Source: Allacma fusca (taxonomy: Eukaryota; Arthropoda; Collembola; Symphypleona; Sminthuridae). From it: 64,000 nucleotides of DNA. The notes beneath the pieces are model-generated. The model ran no database searches, was not told where the DNA came from, and saw only the letters and a list, made by a program, of their open reading frames with translations. The stretch spans positions 55,477,067 through 55,541,066 of the forward strand of contig OX359245.1 of assembly GCA_947179485.1 (NCBI GenBank), in the 5' to 3' direction. The number at the start of each line of letters is the position of its first letter. Within the stretch, counting starts at the first letter, position 1. Made by a program: the position numbers and the translations under genes. Below, piece after piece: positions 1-12,305 of the stretch.

Positions 1-400
1 GAAAAGGATCAGTTTAAAATGATTAACACACATGAGCAAATAACAAATGCTTGCAATGGCTACGAAGATGATAAAGGCTACATTCTTTCAAATGTGTATT
101 TGTATATGCTTAGTTTAACGATGCGAAGATCACGGTAACACAAAATAGTTTTTCGCCTGTTTGATTTACATTTTCACTCATTTTTGAAATCATTCGATTT
201 ACACAAGATTATTATGACGGAAATATTAACGGATGCAGTTCTCAATCATGCTCACTGAACGATTTTGTTCGTTTTTATTTTGCACAATTGTACAAAACAG
301 TTTATACGACATATACAAACCAAGCAGTAAATCGCATGTTACACTAGAGTGCAGAGTATTGCATTTTTTTAAATGAGTTTATTTTTGCGTTCTCGTCGTC
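1..400. other. AT-rich DNA without a recognised feature
   Basis: No open frame of convincing length and no repeat boundary is seen before the transposon that starts at 409. Confidence 0.4.
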
Positions 401-408
401 GCAATCGT

Positions 409-805
409 CAGGGGTCGGGTTTTTGTAAATCACCCTGGAAGATTTTTTTCATTTTCCCTGCTGGTCATGATGTCCCTGTTCGAAGAAAATTTAAAACTCC
501 CTGTTGATAAAATAATTTTTGTTATACACCCCAACAAATTCAAAAATCCCTGCTGAAAAAGGTCAACAAATTTGAAAATCCCTGCTGACAAAAAATCATT
601 TTTGTAAATCACCTCAACAATTTCGAAAATCCCTGCAGACAAAAGTTCCTTTCCATAAAACACCTCAACAATTTCGCAATTCCCTGCCAAAAAAGGTCAA
701 CCAATTTGAAAATTCCTGTTTGCAATCCCGTTTGAAAATTTTCCTGCTGAAACTTTTTTTCCCTGGGAAGATTATACCCGTCTTCCCACATAAATCCGAC
801 CCCTG
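409..805. mobile_element. hAT-type MITE, family 1 (CAGGGGTCGG ends)
   Basis: The element is 397 bp. It starts CAGGGGTCGG and ends with the inverted form CCGACCCCTG. It is flanked by near-identical 8-mers, GCAATCGT (401-408) and GCACTCGT (806-813), as expected for hAT target duplication. The inside is built from degenerate short units around the word CCCTGCTG, which makes short open frames that are not genes. Sister copies lie at 54422-54687 and, in opposite orientation, at 19280-19584. Confidence 0.8.
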
Positions 806-813
806 GCACTCGT

Positions 814-3800
814 TAATAAACAAATCTGTGGTATGTTCTCGCACTCATGATTATGAGTACACGGTTGTAATAACATGCACTCGTCCCCAAACTAAACTCG
901 TGAGTACACTGCGTGCGAGGTGAGTGCGAGTGCTGCACTCAGTCCTCATGAAGATGTGCATCTAGCCGGATCCCAACGGGGGCCCGCAAATGTTTAGTGA
1001 AAAGATTTCAGATTCGCTTCTCGCTCGGTCTTCATTACTTGTAAGTGTAAACGGTAGAAACCGAAAAATAAAATAATGTTTTTAGCCTTTTAAATAACTG
1101 TAGCTGGATTCATTTTTAATTCAGGTCATCTTAAGCTTGACACGATGAAACAGGAATAGTAACAACCAACAGTTACAAAGGCACAAACATGTGAGCTCAG
1201 ATGGCCGCAAGCCATATAATTCTACTGGAAGAATCATAAACGTAGTAGTATGTATTGCTTTATTGTTTTTAGCTAATCAGCCTAACAATTTCATTTACAT
1301 TATTGTATTACATTGTTGTTTTACATTTCATTATTCACATTCCTTTTCTTTTAACGTCATTTCCTTATCTTATGATGGAGAGGAAGCAAAGGAAGCAAGA
1401 GTTCATCCCATGACGCACCGATGGAGTACTGTGCTTTCTGTTTAATCTACAAAAATGTACAGTAACTTATTAAAACTGCAAACAAGTTTTTTTTCGAAGA
1501 CTCTGAGTAGCATCCTTAGTTTATTTTGAGCAGTTTCCCTAGAATTTGGTAATTCATGAAGCACGCTTAAATAATTGAATTATACAATTACCAGCACACA
1601 GTTACTACTCGCGTTCAGGTATAACTTGAGCAGGTTAAGTGCGTACCAAGTTTAAGCCAAATCATGTGCAGGCAATTTTGTAACTTAAAACCTGAATGTC
1701 AAGTTCAAGCAAGATTATAACAATTTTATTTTTATCTGGTTTATTTCTACATGCATTAAAGTTTAATTGCGGATGTCTACAGGTTTAGAATAGTTTTTAT
1801 GTTGTTTCCATGTTTTGATTCTCGACTTCACCCATTGTGAAGCTAATAAGAAGCCCAATATTACCTATAAGAATAATTTTTGTTGTAACTTAACATGTTG
1901 ACACAGGTAAACCAGAAGCAATAAATTCAATATTGTTCAAGCAAAGACAACGATAAATATTCATGAATAAACCTACCGGTTACACACACCGTATGAGTAG
2001 AACAATAATGTGTACTCTAGAATAACACTGTTAACCTCTCAATTTTTGATATCTGGAAATTATACTGCAATCCTTACTGTCATTTATAATGGATTCCGAT
2101 TGATGAACCGAGATATTAAAGAGTTGATTAATTGTGAAGCTTGAAATGTTCTCCAGTATGGGCAAGGCCAGCACATGAACTTGTCTTATTTTCGTTAATA
2201 AGAATGAGATCCTGCACCGGCAGTGTTGAGAAAATCAGGAAACTAATAAGTAGATCCGGTGTGTTCTTCTTCTTCTTGTCATACATATCAATGCTTCTGC
2301 ATTTTTCACTCGTGCCAAAATTCCACAATCTCGTATATAATGCATTTTATCCTCTCATTCAGCCACCTCGGTCTCAGAAGTCCGGCGGTTTATCCCTACT
2401 TGGCCAGAATTTCGAACGTTTTAGCAATATTAAACTAAAAAATATCACCCTCTTGATGTTGGGTTTGTTCTAATCAACACTTAACCATTATCAGCTAGAA
2501 TAACTGGTGGACGAAATTTCGAATATAGTTTTATTTGTAAAAACAAAAGTTTGGTTCAAGTTCACGTTCAAGTCAATTTAGGCGCACAAATTGACCGTCA
2601 AGTTACTATCAAGTTCAAGTTTTATAAAATGAGTTTGGATATTGGGAGCATGAATACACAAGTTGCTTGAGATTTACAGTTCGCGCCAAGTTACCTAAAG
2701 TAACTAATTCCACGCAGCTCTTTAATTGGATATAAAAATCAGTTTCACCAATTGAAAATTTGACGGATGGCTTGGTATCACATATTTAGTTGTTCAAAGT
2801 TAAAATTAAATTAAATTTCGGATTGTCTCAACGTAAACTTTATATTCAGATAAGTGATAAATTATATCCCCTCGTGTAAAACGTGTTATTGTTTGTGTTA
2901 CAGTCGCTGAAATGTTAGCATGTTGTTGCACTACCTTTTTGATGAAGATCAGGGACTTACATGTAGCGCAAGGTTCATTTTGTCCCATATCATTAATGTG
3001 AACGATCAGATGTTCAATGACTTCTTTATTGATATGAATTTATTATGCGGTGTGTCGACCCGTTAATTACCCAAAAAAAGGTTCCTGAATTTGAGATACA
3101 ATCCATACTAAGTAATACATTTAACAATAATTTCACTGGGTATTTCTTGTTTACAGTTATCTCCAACTTTGACAGAAATCATGCAATAATAAAGATGTTA
3201 CATGGATTAAAGGAACGAGCCGTAGCCACGGCTAGATTCGATCCTCAGATATGTTGGTATTTTAAAGAATAAATTGGAATTTGGTCTAACCTATACTATT
3301 TAATCTACTTACTACTATCTAATTACTCTATCTACTATAAAGTTAAGATTATTTAATAAACAATTGATCATATCACGACATGACCTAATCTGTTTATGCT
3401 TTTTTGTGCATATCATATACTATACCTAACACTACTAACGAATAATGGATTGACCATACATTGTTAAGCTCCTATGTGTACGGTTTAAAATTTCAAATCC
3501 AAGCGGAGGATTCAATTAATTTTCCTATAAAACGATGTTTCATTATCATAAAAACTTGTACTTGTTCTGCGATGGGACAACATTTGGTCCACTTTACAAT
3601 TAGACAGCCATATATCTGTATACCGCAGGTGATGCTGCGAAATGGTCTAGATTTGGTTATTTATTTATTATTATTTCGTCTCCCTCAGCTCTCTGATATA
3701 ATTGTAATCCTGTAGTTATTTTCACTATTGCTCAGCGCCTGGGCATACAGATAAGTATGTATGTGCAATTGCATGTGTGCATGGGACGCAGCCGTCGAGC

Positions 3801-4126
3801 ATGCAAGTGCCTCTGCTACATTCGCAAGAACTTGACGGTATATTTAGGTCACTGAGAGTTCCCTATGTATTTTCACACATGACTTGGTGTATACTTGTGT
3901 GTAAATCCCTGTAACTGTACTAACTTATTTACAACGTTTTCGTGAAAAGTAGGGCATTATACGAGTGCGTAATTTTGTCGCGGAGTAATATAGGCTGGAA
4001 TTTTTTTTTCATATAGTTAAGTTAAGTTTTGCTGTTTCAATTTATCAGTATTAATTAATCGAGCCTTAAAAGTTTCTAATTAAAGATCTTTAAAGGAAGT
4101 AAATGACTAACAGCGTAAAACGTTTC
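814..4126. other. Intergenic AT-rich stretch, no gene seen
   Basis: Several open frames of 60-110 codons occur on both strands, but none shows a recognisable domain, splice context or repeated occurrence. Degenerate direct repeats of the word CAAGTTCAAG recur near 1610-1720 and 2545-2630 and may be remains of one old repeat. Confidence 0.35.
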
Positions 4127-4134
4127 GTTATGAG

Positions 4135-5031
4135 CAGAGGTGTGGAATATTTTGAAATATTGCATTTGAAATAGTATTTGAAATACATTTACTATTTAGT
4201 ATTTGGTATTTTCCTAACCATAAATTGTTTAAGGTATTTTGTATTTCGTATTTTGCCAACACCAACATTGTTACTATATTTTGTATTTCGTATTTTGAAG
4301 ATTACGAACGCGATAGTATTTTGTATTTATTTATCTTGTAAAATCTCAAATACAAAATATAGTTTCAAAATATATGACTCTGGCAATTGTTAAGGTCGTC
4401 TCTAACGCATGTTCATATAAATATTTTAAAGGTAAAAGCACTAATTTAAAACATTTTGAAACCAGGTTTTGAAACTTTTTTGGCAGGTTTGAAGAACTTA
4501 CTTACTGATAAATACATAAAATTCAATAAAATTCTGAGAACTATACATTTAGCAAAATTAGTGACACGAATATAATCCAGGAGTTATAAGATTATTTGTT
4601 ATAAGGAAAAATATTCTGTACCTGGGGCCATGTTAATTTACTTTAATACACACAAATGCACAACTCAAAGTCTAATACTGTAACGTGCCTGTTACCTTAC
4701 GTTTGCTGATTAATTTTTAAATATAGTATTATCTGGCCAAATTATACAAAATACTTTGAGAGAATAAAATTAAGATATATAAGACACATCTCGGATATGT
4801 ACTTTGAGGTAAATTTGAGAGTATTTTCAACGTGTATTTCGTATTTCAAATACGATATTCTCGTTTTTATTTTGTATCTTGCCCAAATGACTCCGGATAT
4901 TTGTATTTTATTTCTTATCTTAACTAAGTTACACCTGGTATTTGTATTTTGTGCTTGTATTTTAACTTTTCTGGAAGTGCATTTTTATTTTGTATTTCAA
5001 TGGTAAATTTAATGTATTTTCCACACCTCTG
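4135..5031. mobile_element. hAT-type MITE (CAGAGGTGTGG ends)
   Basis: This is an 897-bp element with inverted ends CAGAGGTGTGG and CCACACCTCTG. The flanking 8-mers GTTATGAG (4127-4134) and GTTATGAT (5032-5039) differ at one base and read as an aged 8-bp target duplication. The interior is T-rich with many repeats of the word TTTTGTATTT and has no transposase. Confidence 0.8.
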
Positions 5032-5479
5032 GTTATGATTAGTGGTAGATTCTTTACTGTGAAATCAGATTCTTACAAAACAAATAGAACATGGGACGTT
5101 TTAGCGGGTATTTTGAAGAATTCGAACGTACAGTATGAATAATTGTAAAGACGAATTTTTAGATTTTCTTTTGTAAGAAGTAAAAGAACATCGTAAGTAC
5201 AACATCTCCACAACAGAACAACGAAGCGGCGTCATACAATCATCCCCTATGAGGAACTTGACAACAATTTGCAGGAAGACTGGTACTACAGCAAACTAGT
5301 TCATGCAGGTGGAGCCTTACCCATACAGAACTGTCAGCAACTGTAAGTACAAGAACTACTGTGAAAACGAGATCTTCGGAGAGATTCGCTACAATTAAGA
5401 AGGACAACGATGACATTTTGCATTTGAAGTTGGCAAGTTCGATATCAGTGGAGACGTTAAGGTCTATAAGAATCATGAG

Positions 5480-6150
5480 AGACCCATTATGTTCTGGACC
5501 AGCACACCAGTGTGACGCAGATTATTATTCTCCGTAGATATTTGCAAATAATTGTATAAAATCTCAAATCGCTTAAAAAACATTGTGACATGTTCACATG
5601 TTGACACAACGCGGGATAGTCCGGCGGCCCACCTCTTGGGTAACCTGTCTTCCTAGAGGCATCAGGAGGGGCTCCAAATCTATGTTAAGATTTTCAAATA
5701 CTTGTATAAAATCTCAATTCGCCCCAAGAGAAACAATGTGACTTAGGGACATCTGGTCACCAATGATAAAAATGTTGTTTTTCTTGGCCGTGCTTCGGCA
5801 TGACTGGGCATGGGACATTTGTCCAAGCCCATGCCTGGTGCTCGTGAGAACAATGGCTTCCATACAGCAGCCCTAACGCCCTAATAATGTCACGGAGGGC
5901 TGCTGTACTTTGTGAGAAAAAATCCCTTGGACTGCCGTTGCTACTTAGAGATATCGGGAGGGGCGTTTGGCTCACTGAGCCTCCAAACAATACTCCCGGG
6001 TGACCTTTGGTTCGCCCCAGTACAGTAGGATATGTTGCCATGTCCCTGCAAAGTGCCATTCTGGCCGGCCTCTTGGGTACCCTGCTCTCTAGACATCCGA
6101 TGTGTCTTGGGGACATGTTGTCTTATCACGTGGGCTTCGAAAGTCGACAA
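5480..6150. repeat. GC-richer unclassified repeat block
   Basis: This block is clearly more GC-rich than its surroundings. It contains internal direct repeats: a motif ending in TTGTATAAAATCTCAA occurs near 5553 and again near 5701, and the word CCTCTTGGGTA occurs near 5632 and 6070. Overlapping open frames of up to about 120 codons on both strands follow from the base composition; their translations resemble nothing I know. It may be an old transposon fragment. No clear terminal repeats were found. Confidence 0.4.
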
Positions 6151-6315
6151 CTTGACGTCTCCGTTTTTGTGCTGATTTCTGACATGAATTCCTTATGAAA
6201 ACCAATTTTGGGTTTGTCTACTTGGCCTTTACAGCTTTTTATTATAAATGGTTTTATTATATTTTGAGCTGTTTTTCAATCGAATTCCATTATTAAAACG
6301 AATTATTTAAAACGT

Positions 6316-6475
6316 TCTGTCAAAACATTTAATTCGCACTAACTCCTATAAATGACAAATTCCTGCAATACGCATACATGTCCAAAACACGAGAAACACA
6401 ATGCTGGTTTATTGTTATAGTAAGGCTTCCACGAAAGGCAAATATTGGCGCAGGAATCCTTCGGCAACTTCATCT
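6316..6475 (-). pseudogene. Relic of an ionotropic-receptor C-terminus
   Basis: Read on the minus strand, this stretch aligns by eye with the last 50 or so residues of the IR gene at 61940-63851. It shares TSI at the start of the last membrane segment, AGIC near its end, and IKC in the tail. At least three in-frame stops interrupt it. Only the region from the end of the ligand-binding lobe to the C-terminus is recognisable. It is a dead fragment of a second IR-like gene. Confidence 0.6.
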
Positions 6476-6479
6476 TTAT

Positions 6480-7370
6480 AGTGAAAATTTGGAACTGCTT
6501 TTAATATTCAAAACATTTTTAATTTTACCTTTAAACCAAAGTGCTACGTAGCGCAAATTGTTTCCAGGATATACAAGCTGAAATAGTATTTACGGGTAGG
6601 CTGCGTGCTTTTAACATTTTTCAGGCCGGGCCGGTCTTTATCGTTGAACTTGTCGTTTGGGTCGGGCGGCCACGGGCCTTGAATATCCAAAATATACCCT
6701 AAAATGTATGCTCTAGTGTCACATTCTTTTGTTGAGATATTAGATTCCTAATCAATATCATTTGTGAATTGGAGTGTGATGAATTTTAATATTTCCGGCG
6801 TCCATGTCATCTTCTATCCGCAAAATGTTAACCTCATCTCCTTTTGTCAATCGTTGTCTCGTCTCAGTCATCAACAATCTGAACACATATTTTCGGTTCA
6901 GTAACAATTTACTAATATGGTTTCCAGATGTTGGCAATTCACATGGAAATCGATAGTGTCCGCTCATTACTATTACTTACCATTTTTGCTACATTCTGTA
7001 AATGTATTTGTAAACACGAGACTATTATATAATATTAATAATTAATAATACATAAATTAAGATAAAGGTAAAAATTAACTTTAACAAAAGAATAATATTT
7101 TACTCCCAGTAACGTTTCGAACTTCGTCGAGCAAACGATATTTAGAAGGATCATTAATTCTTTAAAAAAATAGAAAATAGAAAAGCAATTATATTTTTCG
7201 TTTTATAGCAACTATGCATTTTATACGGTAATTAGGAAGATTGTTCAAATAACGTATCAGACTCCCAGTCACAGCTTGAAGCTATTCTAGATTTTGAAAT
7301 TATTTTGCGTGAATAAAATTAGATACTTATATACGTACATATTGAATATTCAGCTATAGGTTTTAGACAT
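6480..7370. other. Intergenic, no gene assigned
   Basis: A 69-codon open frame on the minus strand (6967-6758) lies here, preceded by a possible donor, but it matches nothing recognised and stands alone. The rest is AT-rich. Confidence 0.3.
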
Positions 7371-7387
7371 TTTATCAACTTTCTTTC

Positions 7388-7628
7388 AATTCAAACGCGA
7401 GGTTTTGGCTGTTCATGGAATGCTGGTCATTTCCTGATTCGCATGAACATTCCCTGGATGAAATGACAGGTTTATTGGATGAGGTTTTAGATTCCAAATC
7501 ACTATTATTTGTTAATTGGGGATTGATGAATTTTCAAAATTCCTCAAAGAAATGTTTGTTTCTACCAACAACATTGAACCAATGGCACAAATTCTTTCAA
7601 TCCATGTTCCGATTCAGACTTAGTTAAT
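7388..7628 (-). pseudogene. Decayed copy of the NB-ARC gene's terminal exon
   Basis: On the minus strand, a polypyrimidine-AG acceptor leads into a reading that begins LTKSESEHGLKEF. This matches the start of the intact terminal exon at 17036-16799 (LMKSETEHRLKDF) and the fourth exons of M2 and M3. Two stop codons and a frame break follow within about 30 codons. Similarity still returns at the far end, where both copies share a 15-bp run around TTCAAACGCG just at the old stop codon. It is the remains of a duplicated 3' gene end. Confidence 0.7.
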
Positions 7629-7639
7629 CTGAAAATCAT

Positions 7640-8950
7640 TTTTAAAAACTTGGCATATTAATTAACGCCAATTCTAGAATATTAACATTTTTCAGTTTGC
7701 TTTTGAATATTTAATAGAATATGCTTAAAAAACCAGCAAATTGGTTTCCAAAGACATACAAAAATTTGAACGAAAAAGTTTATCTCCGATGTTCAGGTAA
7801 TTCTTTCGAAGCACACTTGTCCTTAGCGACCTAATAGAGACACTTCGTTTTCATTGTAAAATTAGGTTACTAAATAATTTGATTGAACTCATTTTCCGAA
7901 ATACCATGTTGAAAAATGTCTACATGTGAAATATTTTTCTTTAGATGTAATGTACTGTTCACGATTCCACTGCTTGTAAATTGGTTAAGCAGAGTTAAAT
8001 GGGGCCAAATTCAATAAGAGTATAGTTGGATTGCTGATCCATTTTGACAAATGTCGTAAAAGTCATTTTCGTTATTATCAGCAAAAAATAATGAGTTTCT
8101 TTTTCGTAAGGGTACGTTGGTTAGAAACACATTGCCTGATTTTCCTGCAACGAAATTATTCTGTAGAAGAGGTGGAGGTGCATGTATGCATTTACACTAG
8201 CGAATTCGTTATGCAGTTTTGTCACGAAATGTAGAAACCTATAACAATAACGGAGTATTTGTGTGAAAAAGGGAATTTCAGTATTTTATTCTATTGTGGT
8301 TGTGATTTATCGCCCACATTCCCAGAGCATTCATAAGTTAGAAAATGGAGTTCTCTTATGGGATATAAAATTTTAAAGCAGACGGGTACCCTTATACATT
8401 TTAAAAACATTCTAACGTAAATCCGGTTTCCACCGGAAACGAGGGCGAGATGGCCCAAACCAAGTTTGCAAACATGCTTACATTGTATTTTAAGGGATTT
8501 CAATTAGGTTTTACGCATTTAATTTTTTTTTCGTGAATCTCGAAAATGAAGTTTTCTTATGGGATTTAACATGGGAAATTTTAAGTTGGACAGAGTACAA
8601 AGTAACAATGAACATTAAATTTTTTAATAACAAAACATGCCTACACGATTTTCTTTAAAAATCTATTTTACGGCAAACCAGGAAGTTAACTGACAAATTT
8701 ATACTATGCCAACACAGCAGACTTTCAGCTAGACACACGGTTTTTAATTATGGTCTAATATTTCGCTATTAACTGCACACGGTAACATTGCTGCAATGCG
8801 ATTTCTTTATTCGTTATATTTGTCTTCAAATTTTCAATAGGCTCAACATTTTAGAATTATTCAATTTTAGAGGCGAAGTACAAGTGGGCTAGTATATCAT
8901 CTTTGAAGAGACAAAATGCTCTACGCGTGCATTTTTGTACAGCACTTAGA
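7640..8950. repeat. Diverged duplicate of NB-ARC locus introns
   Basis: Blocks of this stretch match non-coding DNA around modules M3 and M4. About 7655-8000 resembles 23580-23880, and 8625-8680 resembles 26360-26395. About 8765-8945 resembles 26405-26538 joined to 28089-28150. Order and orientation are kept but the exons between the blocks are missing. It is an old, partly deleted duplicate of the 3' half of the NB-ARC locus. It also preserves the empty site of the foldback element now at 26539-28088. Confidence 0.6.
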
Positions 8951-8971
8951 CCATCGTGTCTCTTCAGTGAC

Positions 8972-9185
8972 GATTTATTCACGTCTCTAGGTATATACAC
9001 GTAATAACAATGTATGGATGATATGGGCGCTGCCCGAAAAGAATCCTAAATAAATTAAATTGAAATTAAAATTGATTTATTCGCGTCTCTAGGTATATAC
9101 ACGTAATCACAATGTTTGGATGATATGGGCGCTGCCCGAAAAGAATCCTAAATAAATTAAATTGAAATTGATTTATTCGCGTCTC
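8972..9185. repeat. Two-copy tandem repeat of about 100 bp
   Basis: The word GATTTATTC followed by ACGTCTCTAGG or GCGTCTCTAGG begins at 8972 and 9074. The start of a third unit lies at 9170. The units are 102 and 96 bp and differ at few positions, so the duplication is fairly recent. Confidence 0.8.
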
Positions 9186-9483
9186 TATTGTATTAAGATG
9201 ACAGGACGTTACTACATATCTCTTCTAGAAATATTTTTATGTAACGTTACTAAGATTCATACCTGGGTTCTGTTTCATAATCCCCGCAAATGTATGTAAA
9301 GGCTTCATGGGCATGAAATACTGCCACTGGAACATCATGGTTACTGAACTTCAGACTGTTATATAATATATTAAATTGTATTATAATCAGTTACAATATT
9401 TTGGGGTACACACAATTAACTGTGTATATGCCATTCCCTTCTCCCCGTACTTTCCTTGATTCTCTTTTTTCTCAACAAATACA

Positions 9484-12016
9484 TTAACATGTTCCTGTAG
9501 CATGTTGTTGTTTGAAAGTTCCATATGGAGTTTGCCATGCGTAAAAAGAGGGTTTGATAAACAAATACCTACTTAAAACCTTATCGAATATAAGATTCTG
9601 CTTTAGCTGTGTTACAATTAGTTGACCCCTTTTAGTATTTAAATTTCGGAGTAGCATAATAATCGATCCAATTTTAAGTTTTAAAAAATGTGTTGGTAAT
9701 CCATTCGGAATAATGGAGTTTAAGTACTCTACAGGATAATTCTGTGTCACTTTCATGTGCAATATCAACTGCATCTGTACTACATTTCTCTTCTCCTGGC
9801 AATAAGTCTAAAATTTTATCTTTGATTTTAAAAAAAACTACATTAAGATGACACAATATTGCTCGGTTGGCATAATCTTGTATGTTTGTAGGATTTATGC
9901 CGTCAGATATCTCGACGATTAAACTATTGTTTGTAATAAGTTGGAATTTTCACCAAATCATCTTTATCTTTAAATTTAATTTAAACGTTTTAAAAAATTT
10001 CCAGTTTGTACTGCTTTTGATATTTGATTTAATTATAAAAATACGATTCTCACGTTTAACAACATTTAAAATTTGTCTAAAATCACCCCAAGAATGATTG
10101 ATTTCCCTCCAAATGGTTTATTATTTTCCATTATTTCTTGTAGCAGCCTATTAACCACGTCTACATAAGCTATACATACTGGCCATTGTGCATTCATCCC
10201 AAATGATTAACTGGGATATGGAAATTCTATCTGCTTTTGCTGAGTCAATTCGCATTAAAGACGCAGTGTCCTTGGTTGGATTTGGAGGGATGCAAAATTG
10301 TGAGTGGTAACAGTTGCCACCTTTCAAAAGTGTAGCTGCGATCCCCGTTGACGCAACTTGTATTACTATGACTTGTAGCTCATTAAAAATGGCCACAAAC
10401 GTAAGTCATCAATGTTTCGTACACAAATGTCTTTCCACTTCCTCGAGGGTCATTCAAGTGAATACAGTTATTCGTATAACAGTTTGTACCGATAGACTTT
10501 GTTGCAAAATTGATAACCTCTTTCTGTTGCTCGTTAAGTTTTTCAAAAATAAATCTTAAGCTGTTTTTCTCTTCATTAATATCATAAGACTCATAAACAG
10601 ATGATGTCATATAACTCTGCCATTTTGGCAATCCAAAATCATTTTCGCCGCATTTTTTTTTGCATTTTAAAAATTTCTGCAATTTCATGCAAGCATAGTT
10701 GTTGGGCAACATCTTTAGAATGATTACGCAAGACGTCTTTATTAAGATGATCGTTATAATGATTAAAAATCTCTATAGCACTCCCAGGAGAAACACATAC
10801 ACAAATAATTGCAAAACGTTGACGCAACTGTTTAGTCATTTGATACATTATTGCCTCACTCCTGGCATAATATCATTGCTAGTCATTTTCGGCCAAGTTT
10901 AATCTTGCGCATGCCTCTTGAAACGAATTACATACACATCCATCTACAGTTTTTAAATCATCAAATGATGTTGGACCACGCCTGTGGAGTAGTAGAAGTT
11001 TGATTGCATATTTTTGAATATTTGAGGGACATTGAAAATGCGTCCAATAACTGGGGTCATATCCATGACACCGTTTTTTGAAACGTTTACATTTTTTCAT
11101 TGTCACTGGATCGATCCCATCTAAGAAACAGTAGTAATTAGGTATATCTGTACACAAATGTTCTTTTGCATTCGTATCGTATGCATTAAACTTGAAATAA
11201 GCGGAAAGATTTGAATCATTGGCATTCTCTATTGCTTGTTCTTCATCGCCATCGCGATAGTACAGTGTTTGTTCGTTCGGTTCATGAACATATGTAGTCG
11301 GTAAAATGTGTGAGATTTTTCTTGCAATTAAAACCCGAAAATTCTCCACATAGCTTCTGGAGCACTGACCTAGCACTTCTCTATTTTCAGCATGATTATC
11401 TCGTCGAGTACTATTAATGTGTTTGATTCTCAGCATAATAAATGCGCTAAGTAGCACTCAATGATTCGCGGTTACCATCATAATTTTCTCTCCGAGCTTC
11501 ATTAATATGAGTTTGATTCTCAGCCAAATAAATGCGCTAAGAAGCACTCAATGATTCGCAGTTACCATCATAATTTTTTCTCCGAGCTTCATTAATATGA
11601 GTTTGATTCTCAGCATAATAAATGCAATAGGAAGCACTCAATGATTCGCAGTTACCATCATAATTTTTTCTCCGAGCTTCATTAATATGAGTTTGATTCT
11701 CAGCATAATAAATGCGCTAAGAAGCACTCAATGATTCGCGGTTAACATCATAATTTTCTCTCCGGGCTTCATTAATATGAGCCTGGTTTTCATCATGATA
11801 GACTCTGTGATGACCTGTCCATACCTCAGAATTTTTGGCATCAATAGCCGTGCGATTTTCATTAATTCGTGATCGATTATCAGCAAGGTATCGTTGATGG
11901 TAATTAATATTGTATGGTCCAGTATCTTCAGCAATATCAATGTCCAACAAAGCTACGTTATCAATTCGTACATTAGCAATTATGTTCTGTTTTCGACTTC
12001 GTTTATTAGAAGTCAT
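9484..12016 (-). pseudogene. Decayed Helitron Rep/Pif1 helicase
   Basis: Minus-strand fragments in the right order resemble the helicase half of Helitron proteins. First come Asn/Arg-rich N-terminal repeats (12016-11424). Then a block near 11000-10900 contains KLLLLHRRGPTSFDDLKTV, a Helitron hallmark. Next is a P-loop region near 10450-10410 with DPRGSGKT in place of the usual GPGGTGKT. After that come a Pif1 stretch with STGIAATLL and LIIWDE (10380-10190) and a GGK/FRQIL block (10130-10050). Last is KILDLLPGEE followed by IMLLRNLN (9830-9640). Frameshifts and stops separate these pieces, and I did not find the HUH nuclease motif. It is a dead autonomous-type copy. Confidence 0.85.
11424..11783. 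repeat. Four 90-bp tandem repeats in the Helitron N-terminus
   Basis: Units begin at 11424, 11514, 11604 and 11694, exactly 90 bp apart, so each adds 30 codons in frame on the minus strand (shared words INEAR, RENYD and NRESL). Each unit carries a stop or a shifted frame, so the array belongs to the dead Helitron gene. Confidence 0.85.
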
Positions 12017-12081
12017 TTTTTGAAACTTTAAGTACTTGTTTTAAAATAGCCAATTTAATGTCTTGAAACAACTTTCTCTAA

Positions 12082-12305
12082 AAATAGACAGTACAATTTG
12101 TCTTGAAAAAGACAGTAGCCAGTTGAATATTGTCTTTACAAAGAAAGTAGACAGTTGAGTATTGCCTTTACAAAGAAAGTAGACAGTTGAATATTGCCTT
12201 GAAAAAGAAAGTAGACAGTTGAATATTGCCTTGAAAAAGACAGTAGCCAGTTGAATATTGTCTCGAAAAACACAGTAGACAGTTTAATATTGTATCATCA
12301 TAGAT
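12082..12305. repeat. 32-bp tandem array, about 7 units
   Basis: The word AGTAG(A/C)CAGTT recurs at 12114, 12146, 12178, 12210, 12242 and 12274, exactly 32 bp apart, with a degenerate unit before them. Units are contiguous with no spacers, so this is a minisatellite and not a CRISPR array. It lies just upstream of the Helitron reading frame and may be part of that element. Confidence 0.85.

Noticed and set aside
430..809. Minus-strand open frames with repeated SAGIFEIVEV-type words
   Set aside because: They arise from the degenerate short repeats of the MITE at 409-805, and similar frames appear in its sister copies.
2141..2473. 110-codon plus-strand open frame with hydrophobic stretch
   Set aside because: The opposite strand is also open and nothing recognisable is encoded.
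5757..6150. 119-codon minus-strand frame and overlapping frames
   Set aside because: Open by composition in a GC-richer block; both strands are open and the translation has no recognisable features.
12082..12305. Regular 32-bp repeats resembling a CRISPR array
   Set aside because: The units are contiguous with no unique spacers, and the genome is eukaryotic.
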